A stretch of 64,000 nucleotides of DNA from Taenia hydatigena (taxonomy: Eukaryota > Platyhelminthes > Cestoda > Cyclophyllidea > Taeniidae): positions 6,622,587 to 6,686,586 of the forward strand of contig JADWOT020000010.1 of NCBI GenBank assembly GCA_036345935.2. The letters are read 5' to 3'. The stretch's first letter is position 1. Every line of letters starts with the position of its first letter. Positions 25,116-36,885 of this stretch are shown here, one piece after another. The notes under the pieces were generated by a model. It did no database searches, was not told the origin of the DNA, and saw only the letters and a program-made list of their open reading frames with translations. Made by a program: the position numbers and the translations under genes.

Positions 25116-25301
25116 TGTAGTACTTTTTTGGAACTACCGGTCTCGGTCAAGGTCACAGAAGTTGCCGTACTGCCCTCGCTGCGTGGGCTGGCCTCCGCGC
25201 CATGCCAGTAGCCTATTTCCCTCTGTCCATTGAATATATATATATATTCCACCCTAACATTCTGCCTTCTTTTGCCTTCTAGGGATCCTCGAGAAAGCGG
25301 A
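25116..25301 (+). repeat. 5' LTR of the TRIM-like element
   Basis: About 186 bp, closely matching the 3' LTR (for example gaactaccggtctcggtcaa and aacattctgccttcttttgc). It is ~7 bp longer because of an expanded AT run near 25232-25247. Its last ~11 bp (gagaaagcgga) do not match the 3' LTR end (gggatgctaca), which is unusual for an element whose termini are otherwise intact. Confidence 0.85.
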
Positions 25302-25796
25302 CCCGACTCTATAGGGTTTTTATCCCGATCTCTACCGCCTGCGGTGCGAAAGAAGTGCATGTGTTAAGGATGGGCCACGAACGATGTCCACCTCCGGCAT
25401 CTACCCCTTCTCCGTGTTCTACAAGAAAGCTATCAACAACTGAAGCGACACAAGCCATGGACCACCTGGAAAGTTTCGTTTCAAAGATTACCCTTAATGT
25501 ACTTGCGTAAGGAGATCGGTGCGCTAATGCCCCCCTACGGACATACTGATGGTCGGCAGAACCACTTATTCTGGACTTTGTTTCCAAGCCAAACGAGACT
25601 CGAAGTGAAATGCACTGTCAAGAGGGATCACCGACGTTGGTGTCAAGCATCGCCTCAATCGCGTCGAATGTCAGCGACTGGCATGGTTAGCTCGTGGGTG
25701 CTTCTTGCAGCACTGAGTATGTTGTGATGGCTGACGCGGGAGGTAGGTGTACCAAGGGGCGCGTCGGGGACGACGCTCGAAAGAGGAGAGGGGCAA

Positions 25797-25975
25797 TGTA
25801 GTACTTTGTTGGAACTACCGGTCTCGGTCAAGGTCACAGAGTTGGCCGCATTGCCCTCGCTGCGTGGGCTGGCCTCCGGGCCATGCCAGCAGCTTATTTC
25901 CCTTTGTCGTTGAATATATATTCTACCCTAACATTCTGCCTTCTTTTGCCTTCGAGGGAGCCTCGGGATGCTACA
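25797..25975 (+). repeat. 3' LTR of the TRIM-like element
   Basis: 179 bp, TGTAG to CTACA, preceded by the polypurine tract and followed directly by the ATGCG target duplication. The junction tells apart the element end from host sequence at 25976. Confidence 0.88.
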
Positions 25976-25980
25976 ATGCG

Positions 25981-27375
25981 AGTCACCTATTGAAAAAGTG
26001 GATTCAAAGACTCTGTCATCGCCGAGCCACCCAACACGTCTACATTATCCACGTCTCAATGTTTCAATTCCACAACAACTTTCATTACCTCAGCAAGAGA
26101 AAAAAAAAACAAAACCGCTTTTAACACCGGATACTGGCTTGTAGATTGGCTCATCGACAGGCAAAGCAGGAGGTTGTTTTGTTCTGTTTCCACAGTTCCA
26201 AGGCGGAACCGTGAAACCACAACACAGATCGATAAAGCTTAATGCAAAAAAGGTTGTTTTTTTTTCTTCTGAATATTCGCATTTTACAACTACAATATTT
26301 ATCATTCATTAAGATCCGAAAACCATGTAAAACTTTTAAGGCAACACCGGCCTGATTTGGGCACTCAAGTAAACGTACCATCCTCCTGTTGACGCCGACA
26401 GGCTCCACAACGTGCGCAGAGCACCGCCCAACACCCGTCCACACCTGCAGCTGTTACACCACAGACGTGGCTTAAAGGTGATACCATCGCCTTGCCGGCT
26501 TGACATGGCAGTGCCTCTTCATGGCCATGACAGCACAACTCATGCATGCGTGCAGCATCACCCGCCTAGTCAGCCACTCAACCACCGTAAAGTGACCATG
26601 ACGACGAGGATGAAGACGACCAACCTGCCAACCATTTGGCCGATCTGTCGCCGCATCCACCACACGCACACATGCAGACGATGTGCCAGCCAGACCGTGC
26701 ATCATTGTGCTACTGAGATCCAACTACGAGCTTTTTAACGGCAGCAACTTTACTGTACGCTACCTGGAGCTGGAGTCACCGCAACTGCTGGCACAACTGC
26801 CATAAACATGATTAGTAGCCTTTTGGAAATGAGACGATGGTTACAAGTCTTCTGTCATCTGTCCACTATCGGAGGTTAAGAAGAGAGAAGAAGAAGACTT
26901 AACCAAAATGACGAGGTAGAAGAGGGTGAGCCAGAACCTCTTCCTCCCCTCACATCCACCCTTCAAGGTTACATGAGGAGTTGTGGCATTGAAAGGTCTC
27001 ATGACTGTTACATAAGAAGACGTTTTCTTGCACATTTCTGAGGTGAAATACATCAAATAGATGGCAGCCGCGATAGCAAAACCCTCCTCCTCCTCCTCAT
27101 TTTCCGAATTGGGGCGACGTCGGTCGATCTCTCGACCCAGCATGTGCACGAATAATAGAGCACTTGTCAATCAGTGTCATCGCTCCACCCCTCTCAGCGA
27201 CTTTTGCTTCCACTCATCAAAGTCCTCGTGATTCCTTAATCTCCAGTAATTTTTATAGTCAACTATAAGAGACAATTCTTCGTAATCTAAATTGAAGGCG
27301 TATTCTCAATGCTGCACTAGTCAACTGCTTCAAGAAATAGCTTCCCTAATCACGTCTTTTACACGAATCGCCCTC
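25981..27375. other. Repeat-zone spacer with no clear gene
   Basis: No gene is supported. Open frames at 26412-26738 (+) and 26151-26444 (-) overlap each other on opposite strands and lack recognisable domains. An acidic DHDDEDEDD-type stretch is readable near 26597-26625 in one plus frame, but that frame is broken by stops on both sides. Confidence 0.35.
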
Positions 27376-29160
27376 TTCCACGCCTTTGAAGAGGAGGCAA
27401 ACACGATTCATGTATCAGACAGGATCGAAATTTCTCCATCAGGTTCAAGGCGCCTTGTGATATGCGAGGTCAAAGAACGAAGTTGGTACAGAGCACAAGT
27501 AAGGGTACCGCGCTGGGAGGCGCACGCTCTTAAATCGCAGTGAAGTGTTGTCGAAAGTCAACTGCTAAATGGCTCAGCATCAATGTGCTTGCCTTTACCC
27601 TCCGTCTTGACCGCCGCGTCTTAGCAACAACCAACGACTGACTACCATAGCTAAGCTAGGATACGACTAGGTCGTGCCGTTAGCAAAACTTGAAGAGCTG
27701 TAAAAATTATCTCGGTTCTGCTGGCCTACATCATTGTGGATCATCGTTGTGATCTACACTGATTCATCAGACATATGGATGTGTTCTCAGATCGGACAGG
27801 CTAACAATGATGGTGAACAGGCAGTTCAATTAGGGTTGCAAGGAGGCAGAACCATCAGGTATGAGAAGAACGTCAATGTCAAATGGGATCTGCTGTGGCA
27901 ATATGAGTGTCAGCCACCACATAGACTCAAATGACGAAAGCCTCGATGATCCTGACGCGAAAGAGGCAAGAGGACCCTCAATCGCTGGACTGTGTCCTCT
28001 CAAGGTGCCACAGACGAGCTTTGGATGTGGAGGCAAGCAATTTGTGCATATCCTGAGACAGCCACCTTCAACGGTGAAGTCGCGAATCTCTGCTGGCATA
28101 TTTGCAACGGCGCACCTCCTTCAAGAGCACTACAAAAGTCACGAGACCGTGGAAGGCTATTCGAGGGCCACCAACAAAACCCCAGTTCCAGTATCAAGAC
28201 TACCTTAACAGGAGAAGCACACTGGGACTGGCCTACCCAGCTCGAATGCTCTCCATCTCAATTGGGAAGATGACTGCGCTGTAATGAAATGGCTTGTTGC
28301 GACCCTGATCGGACTATCCATTTAGGCTAGAAACGTTCCATGGCTGTGGAAGAGGCATTCAGTTTGTGTGAACAAACCGAACCAGTGTTTCGATCGTCAC
28401 GCCCCCACGCCATGCAGAAGTTGCGACGTCAGGAGCCTACAACTTACTGCTGTCGTGACGCGGGTTCTGTGAAAAAAGAAGGAGGAACCTAATCAGTCGT
28501 TTTTATTACCCTAAGTCAAACATGTGATAGGGGAATTGTGTTGCCAAGGGCGAAGAGAAGGTTTACATTTAAAAAATACTCAAAAGTTTCGCATTATTCG
28601 CCTAGTAACACCTATTGAGCATGGTGGTGATTAAGTAGAATCTTTGTTCTTGTTACAATTTCCTCCAGTCGTCTGAAAGATCTCTTCCATATGGTAACTG
28701 AGACGTGAAACTGGAGTATAACCAACGGCACGTGTTGTCCTCCTGGGGTGAGATTGTCTTAGCGAAGAATCACCCCATCCAACCAATAGGCTGGCTGGAT
28801 ACCGAGACAAATCGCTCAAATTCGTGGGAAACGCAGTGTGGGTTAGACATTCGATGGTGCAATGATGGTTGCGATAAGGTCAATCCACAAACCCACTCGA
28901 AATTTCAATCTGTGGACGACTGCAGCAGTAGTAGAATGTGAATTCGATGGGAGAGGGAAATCTTGCCACATCTGATCTTAAAGAAAGTAGGAAAGAAGGA
29001 AGGATTCGATAGACTTGTATCAACGATGGAGTTCCGCTTCACCATCTCGAGTCCCCATCACAAACCGCCATAACCGCGGGTCACAACACAGCCAAACTCC
29101 TTTGCCCAATTCCTCGATGAAAAGTCGCACGTGGAGACCCAAATTCAAATGCTCCTCTCT
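27376..29160 (+). pseudogene. Broken Ig-domain (titin/twitchin-like) exon remains
   Basis: Several short plus-strand stretches read like parts of I-set immunoglobulin domains but sit in different frames separated by stops. At ~27415-27470, VSDRIEISPSGSRRLVICEV matches the D-E-F strand region. At ~27770-27845, CSQIGQANNDGEQAVQLGLQ matches the end of such a domain (tyrosine-corner cysteine, N..GE, final V/L-Q-G). At ~28378-28460, EPVFRSS...TTYCC resembles a domain start through the B-strand cysteine, and at ~29088-29130 SFAQFLDEKSHVE resembles an A/A' start. No complete domain, start codon or coherent splice pattern is visible. Known giant muscle proteins (titin, twitchin, UNC-89) carry long arrays of such domains. 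The best reading is a decayed fragment, but very short real exons cannot be excluded. Confidence 0.4.
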
Positions 29161-30234
29161 TCCAAGCGGACGACTTCTTGTGTCCAAGAAACTTACTTCA
29201 CAAATGCTCTTCCAAAACCCTCTTTTATGCCGCATATAAGGTTTATAGACGAAGATAAAGCCGTTTCTACTTGTTTGCACTGGATACGGGTTGATGGGTC
29301 AGTAATGGATCAAGGATACGCCGAAATCGTCCACATGTCCTGTCTAATCTGCAGGTTCATTGCTGCACCAGTGCACACGCTCACCACCGCCGTCACGTTT
29401 AAGTGACGTGTGTACTTTCTCACCTTATGATGACAAAGAAGAAGAGGTGTTTAGTGCTCCTTTAATAATCTAAGAAAAATTTGTTGACTTTTGACATTTG
29501 GACATTCAAGTAGCGATCAGTTCAGGAGGATGCAATCCTTTTCCACCTTCCTGACACATACGGAAAAAGTTCTTTACTGGAAAATCACATCTTTTTTATG
29601 CAAGCATTTGCCTGTTTTTTTACTCAAAAGCAGTCATGTCTCCTCAACTGTGCTGTCCCTTTTGTTTGAGGGTGTCAGAAATTTGACACCGTTTGACAAG
29701 CACACATCAGGTCATGGTCGTCTCAAAGAAGAGAAAAACAAGAGTGGATTATTTGTCTTTTACAAAAAAAAAAATCTCTTTCGCCTCAGAGAAAAAGTAT
29801 TTTGTAGAACTAGGATAGAATCGCAATTGATCTTTTTCCCCCCAGACAGTCGCAAAGGCATCGTGTCAAATTTGCATGTTCAATGTGGTTTTTTCTTTCT
29901 CAGGAAGAAAAAAAGTAACTCCACAAAAGGAAGGAAAGAGTTAAATCTTCCCACAAAAGATGGCGAAATAAGGCACTAACTTCTTATGCATTTAATAGTT
30001 GTCAAAATCCAGAAGATGGCAAAAAGCGAATCTTTTCTGCTCCTATCCACTTGATGACTGACAGATCTTCCAGTAAGGATGTCATAGAGAAATCCCGGCC
30101 GCAAGAGTCGACTGTTTCGGCCAACTCAACTGTTCCTCCACCTTCTCTGCCTACCATAGCCCTGAACTCAGTCTGCTGGGGATAAACAGCACGTCACAGC
30201 TCTCTGGCGTGGAAGCTTAAGTGAGAATATCTAG
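29161..30234. other. Spacer between Ig-like remains and duplication copy B
   Basis: No gene is supported. The 162-codon frame at 29491-29979 is rich in Lys, Phe and Ser encoded by A/T runs, has no recognised domain and no promoter or splice context. I regard it as chance. Confidence 0.4.
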
Positions 30235-32075
30235 CGTCACATATATGTGACGCTGGTAACAAACATGACGAAATGTGCGGAGGAAAATTGGACTGTTTAT
30301 CATGAGTCCTGACTACTCCAAATAAATGAATCTAGTGATTGTGATTTCAGCTTTTTCGCCTTACGACTTGGGTCAAAGTTGATTCTTATACCAGAGCAAC
30401 CAACTCCTCGTCAAGGGCGTTGCATGGCATTTGGAAGGGGTGGAGGCTCCTCCTTTCAGGTGGAACTTCCTTCTCCCCCTTCTCGAAGAGGAAGAAGAAG
30501 TGCGTGACACTTGTGAGGAGTAAAACAAGCACAGAAGGGTGTTAGAATAAGGTAGGAGCCCTAGAACTGCCACATCAAATGGAAGGGGCCAAGGTCAACA
30601 AAATGATGTCAAGCCCTCAGTAATTCCTCCCTTCCCTCCTTTTTGTTTTTAGTTGAGGTCTTAAAAGTTGACAGTGAAAATTGACTTGGACAAAAGGCGC
30701 TACGAAAGACAAGAGCCATTTTCGTACATTCATTTGACTCACACTTGATGCGAATCCCCTCCCATCCATTCAACTGGGATGTCACTTGAATCTCCGCGGT
30801 TTCTGCCAGCACAGCGGGAAGTTAACCATCCTCAAGCCCCTGCATACGGCTTCAAGAATGCCTTTGAGGGTTGCAACTACTTTACTTTCTACACAACATC
30901 TGCTCTGGATGGGAATGAATGATGAGGAGTCACAGGATACGATCCTGCAAAAATGAAGGCCACTGTTGATCAAGCAGTCGAAATTGACGAATTCTTGGCC
31001 TAGAAGTGGCAGCAGAAGAAGCATCAGGGAAGATCACCTCAAAAATTCCACTGAAATGACACAATTTCATTTGGAATGCATTGATTATCTCCCGTAGTCG
31101 TTGTTTTTGACCCTGGTGGACGAAAAAAAAGAAGGAAACAACCGCGTTCAGGGAAACGGTCAATAAGAATAATCCGAATTCGCATCTCCTCGCTCTCTCC
31201 CCTTCCTCACTAATGATCCAGGCTACATCCAACGGCAATAAAGGATTGTCAAGTCCCGAGTTAGAGCCCTATTCCACCTCTCCTCTGTACCGCCTGCTCG
31301 ACTTGACAGTCAACCATGAGAACCCCCAAGTCCTCCCCTCCTCTCCGATACCCCAACTGCAAGTTGATGCCGTTTCCACGAGATTCCACAACTCAAAAAG
31401 GAAAAGCAAACATTCTTGGGAGATTGCTGTGAGAGGAGAGACTCAACCTACCACAATTCTTCTCAATTAGCAGGCACACTTGAACAAGGAGGTGGAAAAA
31501 GCAAAATCACAGTAAAGGCGAGCTCAGACACAGTACCTGAGGAGGGACGGCCTAGAAGCTATTCATCAAAAATGGTAGACTCCAAAACTGCCTACAAGGA
31601 TCAAGACGGAATTTAGCGAGTCTTGAATGCTTAACAATCTGTCTTCCTTTAAAATAAGTATGTTTCTACAAAATGTTACTCAAAATTATGGAAGCAACTA
31701 CTCGGTTGATGGGTGCGGAGCGGACGAATGGAAAGGAGATGGATGAACACGAGATAGACGTCAATTCTTCCCTCACTTAATCCAAGCCATCTCTATTTCT
31801 GTCTCGGTTTTATTCCAGTCTACATGGAATTTGATTGTCCATTGGTAAGGCGATAAGGCGGAACAAGACAGGAGGACATCGTGGATCTGGCCAGATGGTA
31901 ACTCCAAACGCATCCCCCCGAGAATAGGCTTTCTTGCACGCTTTTGGGAGGAGTCGCATCATGTGGATCTCTGTCGTAGTTTTATGGCCTCTACAATGTG
32001 GGCAATTGTATCTGCAGTGCAACACACACGCACACAACAGAGACCCAGTCTTTTAGATGAGAAGTGGTACCCTCG
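30235..32075 (+). repeat. Segmental duplication, copy B
   Basis: About 1.84 kb, partner of 21803-24455 in the same orientation, starting with the identical 18-bp palindrome. It lacks the long ATGG array and carries its own CA run near 32022-32036. Substitutions and small indels are spread throughout, so the duplication is not recent. ORFs inside (for example 31213-31470 and 31416-31616 +) are not conserved as frames in copy A, which argues against a shared gene. Confidence 0.85.
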
Positions 32076-35000
32076 AAGTGTACGGTGAGGAGTGAGAGGT
32101 AACTTCGAAAATCTACAGACATGAAACAGGCGGAGAACAAACCGATATTTGTTCAGGCTCGTCGACAAGCCCTCAAATCACTTGCCCCTTATCGTTGAAG
32201 TTTAAAGTTCAGCAAAAAAGGCAGTAAGCACGAGACTTAGTTGGCACAACCGCACAAAGGAGGCCTCTCTCTTAATGCAATGCTGGAAATGGATCTGCTC
32301 ACCATTGATACTAGTCAATTATTCCAAGTCAATTACTAGTCGAGTGAAGGGATGTCACAAACGGTGCAAAGTGAGCAGCCAACCTTGGGTTGACACTTTG
32401 CGATGACAAAAGCGGATTGTATTGAAATTAGGCCTCCGACTGGGGATAAACTAATGCCACGATGAAGTTGTAGCAAGACCAGAAACAGTCGAATTACAAA
32501 GACACTGACACACCTCTCAGACCACCGTGGCTCTAGGATTTGAAGATACCCAACAGTTGTTGGTTGTACTTGGCCATGCTGAGGATGAGACAGCCCTTGG
32601 AAAGGAGTCCATCAAGGCATTTTGAGATTCAAAAAGAAAACGATCGCCAAGAGGAGAAAATTAAGGTCTATGCTACAAGTCATTGCTGTATTCTAAAAGA
32701 AAATTCACAGTTTGAGCCACCAAATCGTCCTCGTTCCTCGCTTGGCTTTGAAATGCACTTCTAAAGTCAGCAGGCGGCATCTCTCCATTCACCGCCCTCC
32801 TTTGTCTTGAAAATAACAAACTGGAGTGAGAGGAGCTGACCTTGAAAGGGCAAATTCAGTCTCCAAAGCAACAGAAAGAAGTGGTTAGGATAGGATGGTG
32901 TTTGATTTAAGGTATTCGGACAAATCTTTGTAGTGGAATGGACGATTCGCGGCACTGACTTGTCAAATACACGCGGACCAGTCTAATGATAGCGCATTCA
33001 TTACCATCCTCGCCATGACCTTTCCTTACTTTGAAACATAATGTCATAAAAAGCCGATGGAATGGACCCGAGGTATGCGATCCTGCGGGTATAAATGCAG
33101 GTCAGACTGTCAATGCGGTGTGTTTTATGAGCCTCTCCACCAGTCTCCATTACTTTGAAGCATAATGTCATAGAAGTGGGATTGAGTGTCTAGGTGTTAA
33201 CACCTTTGAGAAAGCATAGAAGCTCGTATCTTCACTGTCATATCTCCTTTACACACTGCATTCTGGAAGAGTCTTTAAGCCTAGTCAAGAAGTACGTATC
33301 ACTGCCCACAAGAAAATAATAAGTCGGAGAATAGCATGTTAATTTGACAACGGGTTCACATCTACATCGACTGGGAGAAGAGTAGTGAAAGCCATTAAGC
33401 AAGTAAGTTCTTCATTGACAAAAGTCAACAACGCTATAAAATGTATTAGAGACCGTTTAGAACTTGCAAGTTGCTTTGTGCGTGTGTGTGTGGGGTGCCC
33501 TGTGGACGCAGTTACCCACTACCTAACAACCAACTCAACGCAACTCCAAAATATGCATGGAAACCACCTCACAGCTCACTTGGAAACGGACAGGATGTAG
33601 CACCACATCCTCAGCCTCGCCCCCTCCCCTCTCCACCCCTCCCGCATTCCACTTATGGTCTTTTCTTGACGGGAAGCAATTATTTAATCACAGGGTCAGT
33701 ACAATAGGCTTTATAGGGAATAAGAGCAGCAGGTAGAGACTAGATTGTTTGCGTGTAGAGATATAACTGGGTTATCACCTAGCTAGTGCCTCCATGGAAA
33801 AAGATCATGAGTCGCGATAAAAACTACTTCAACGAGTAGGTGACACGATGATAATGTTCGACAAATATTTGAGAAGGAGAAGCGCCAAAAGATTTTGTCA
33901 AACAAAACCGCACTTTTCTCCTCGACAAACTTCAACTCCACGCAGAATAACGGGATTGCGGTAGCGCGTCGGTGAACTCCCTCATATGCTCAGCCACGGC
34001 CAATCAGAATGAGAGGCAACGCATTCACAGGGCTCTGTGGGTCTAGCTTAAGGTTAGAAGGCATTCAACACCGAGTTTACCACCTCTAAGCTTAAAATTT
34101 TGGGAAAAGGTTCTTTTTCTCGCACCGATTCAATAGATTTTCACGTTTTCAGCCTCCTAAGATCGTCAGTAAGGCCTTTTTATCAAGAAATTTCGTTACA
34201 AGGGAAGTTTTGGTCGGTAGCCTTCACGAGGGAGTAAGAGAGCAACGTGATGGAAGGTGGACAGGCACGTCTTTACACCAGGAATGCCTCGCAGTAGTCG
34301 TAAAGTTCTTTCTAAGGGTGCTTTCCATTTCTTTTTGGTTAAAAGAAGGTGCCCAATCGTGAGAATAGCAGTAAGTGCACCCAATGGAATCTATTCAGTG
34401 GATTTTAACCCTCTTCTTGTTTAAATGGAGCAATTTCCCTTTTAAGGAGAAGTAAACTTGCCCAAAACAGTGACCTTCTTCATGACTCAAACTTGGCACT
34501 ACAGAATAGACTCAAGAGTACCGCTTGGGATTCGTTGTAATTCTTTAAAATGATTTTAAATGTAAAAGTGTGAGAAAAAAAACAGATTGTGAAAGCTTAA
34601 TAAAAAGGCCGCAAGGTCATTTTTGACACTCGATGCTTGTCTTTATTGTTGATCTAAGAAGGCGATTCGCTGGGCTGAAGGATGTCACACTGTGAGAGCT
34701 TACTTTGCACATTCATCCACTCTCAATAGTTCTCCAAAGTTAGAAACAGACTGAGAAAAAGCGTAGAAGTTTTAAATCATCTTATAGGCGTGGATATCTT
34801 ATTGGAGAGGAGGGAGTGATTCACTCGGTCTCCGAAGCCCAGATTACTAGTGTCTCAAGTTCCATTTTGCTCTCGTGTTCAATGAATGCCTGCCGAATTT
34901 GTAATTACTGTCCTTGGAAATGTCAATTTTTGAATGAAACGTTGGGCGTCTTGATGAGATAAAGATAATAATGGACAATTTCGGTGTCTTCCTCTTCGCT

Positions 35001-36880
35001 AAGAATATACCTCATCACCGCCATTATGGGGAGTTGAAAATCCACCAGAACTTTAACATTGTCATTTAAAATCCAACTTTCTCATCGGCAAGTTTTAAGG
35101 TAATTCTGGGTGTGAACTAAGTAGAAAGCGAAAAGGCGGAAAAAAAGGCACATGCTAAATGACTTCAGAACTCGTGCAAGGAACGAAAGCAGATACCACG
35201 CTCAATGGGACTTGGAGAAATTTAGTAAAGTAGAGAAAGTGGAATAACAAAAATGAATACATTGTATTTTGGTTTTCAAAAAAAAACATTCCTTGTATTC
35301 ATCTACCTACGAGGTACCCCGACGTTCCCATGTGCCCCTCTTGAAGCCGTTACAAGGTCACGGTGTACGGGAGTAACAGCTCCCGAGTTGCCTCATCATT
35401 TAGAAAAAAAATACTCGACAAAATAAAAAAAGGATGACTCAATTAAAAAGACATTAGCGAGGAAATATTTATTGTTCCGCCTCTCGGTTCTCCTCCAAAA
35501 GGATAATTCCATGTGCACACTAGGCTGCATCTCTTCCGACTTGACTAATTGCTGATTTTAGAAGGTTTCATTTATCTTTGTTGGGTAACATTAGCAAATC
35601 CAGTAAGCGTTAACGTCTCGCAAATATTTCTCGAAACATTTTATCCCTAAAAAATATGGGGATTGGCTTCCATTTGGAAAAGGACCGCGTCTCACAATCT
35701 GATTGGTCCTTTTCAAATTACGCACGCACTTCATTGAGGCCAAAATGACCCAAAAGTTCACTAACAGGACGAATCGCGTCGATTTAGCAATGGACAGAGA
35801 AAACTATTCATAAACCTCCATTTTGGCCCATCGGATGGTGATTATTTGATGACTAGAAGCTTAGATTTCGGGCATAAAGATCCCCTTCCCACACAATTCC
35901 ATACACCCACGCATGTGTTGATAAAAATTAGCGAACAAAATCGCCTCATTAAAGGGAAAACTCGAAGATGGGGAGGTCAGCGGTTAATGAGAAAGCGAAC
36001 GTCCTTTTAAATTGGATCGGAACGTAGAAGTAGAGCCAAGCAGCCCCACCACACAATTGTTCACAGACCGAAGAGAAAAAAACATCAGAAACCTCGAGCT
36101 TACAGACTAGAAGAAGCGGCTCAATGAAAGAAATCGCCCAACAGTGAAGACTTAAACTTAGCCTAAAACCAACGCGTTGCCAATTAATTATCGTTTCCCT
36201 AGGATCACGACTGCCACATTCTAAGCAATTGAAGTTGAAATTATCGCCTTTCCGGATTCCTCGGTCATGATGAAGACCCAGTCTAGTGAAGTGAGACAAG
36301 AAAGGCATCCCTGGAGTTCGTCATTCGATGTGACTTGTTAACCGCCGACACTAGGACGGTAGTCCAAGCGTAGTCAAAGAACTTGTGTAATGAAAACAAA
36401 TTTCTTACATTTGATTCAATTAATATCATCCTTTGCATAGGGTAATTGAACAAAGAAGCCTGTCAAATCACCCATTGAAAGGACTTTTCAACGAGAAAAA
36501 GATATTCGAGATCAAACTCTCCTCTAAACGAGATTTCCAAACGCGTAGTCGGTCAGTCTTTAAAAACTAGAACGTAGCCAACTGCGTGACCTCGCATTCG
36601 TCAACATCACTTAGAGACAGGTATTAATGTGGGCTGGTAGCTCTTGTAAGGCCACCTTGAGCTTCCAGCAGACGCATACACACCATTCGCACCTCCAACC
36701 TTCCCGTACAGAGCAGCAGCAATGGTGTTTGTGTTAAGGTCTATACTCCTCCCGAGTGTCCGGGTTGGGAACTCGACAGGGCCGTGTATATGGAGGTTAC
36801 AAACACGAGAACTTCAACAATGCTCCCTCTTAATTGGGCCAGAAATGTTTCAGTGCATAAGAATGGTGAGTGCTTAAGTA
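32076..36880. other. Gene-free tract downstream of RMI1
   Basis: No gene is supported. A short direct repeat (ttactttgaaacataatgtcat) at ~33029 recurs with few changes at ~33151. A small inverted motif with two ACTAGT sites lies at 32310-32340. ORFs such as 34196-34384 (-) and 35949-36308 (-) have no recognised motif. The 3' UTR and poly(A) site of RMI1 should lie at the upper end, but no AATAAA is evident on the minus strand close to its proposed stop. Confidence 0.4.
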
Positions 36881-36885
36881 TTTGG

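Larger units (their letters stand above)
25116..25975 (+). mobile_element. Miniature LTR retrotransposon (TRIM-like), 860 bp
   Basis: Two direct LTR-like repeats bound a ~495 bp non-coding interior. The element starts TGTAG and ends CTACA and is flanked on both sides by the 5-bp duplication ATGCG (25111-25115 and 25976-25980), the hallmark of integrase-mediated insertion. A purine tract (AAAGAGGAGAGGGG) lies just before the 3' LTR, as expected for second-strand priming. There is no gag or pol, so it would have to be mobilised in trans. Size and structure fit terminal-repeat retrotransposons in miniature, described (from memory) in taeniid tapeworms. No obvious tRNA primer site could be confirmed after the 5' LTR. 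Confidence 0.88.

Noticed and set aside
29491..29979. 162-codon plus-strand ORF
   Set aside because: A/T-run driven composition, no domain, no promoter or splice signals; within chance expectation for 64 kb in six frames.
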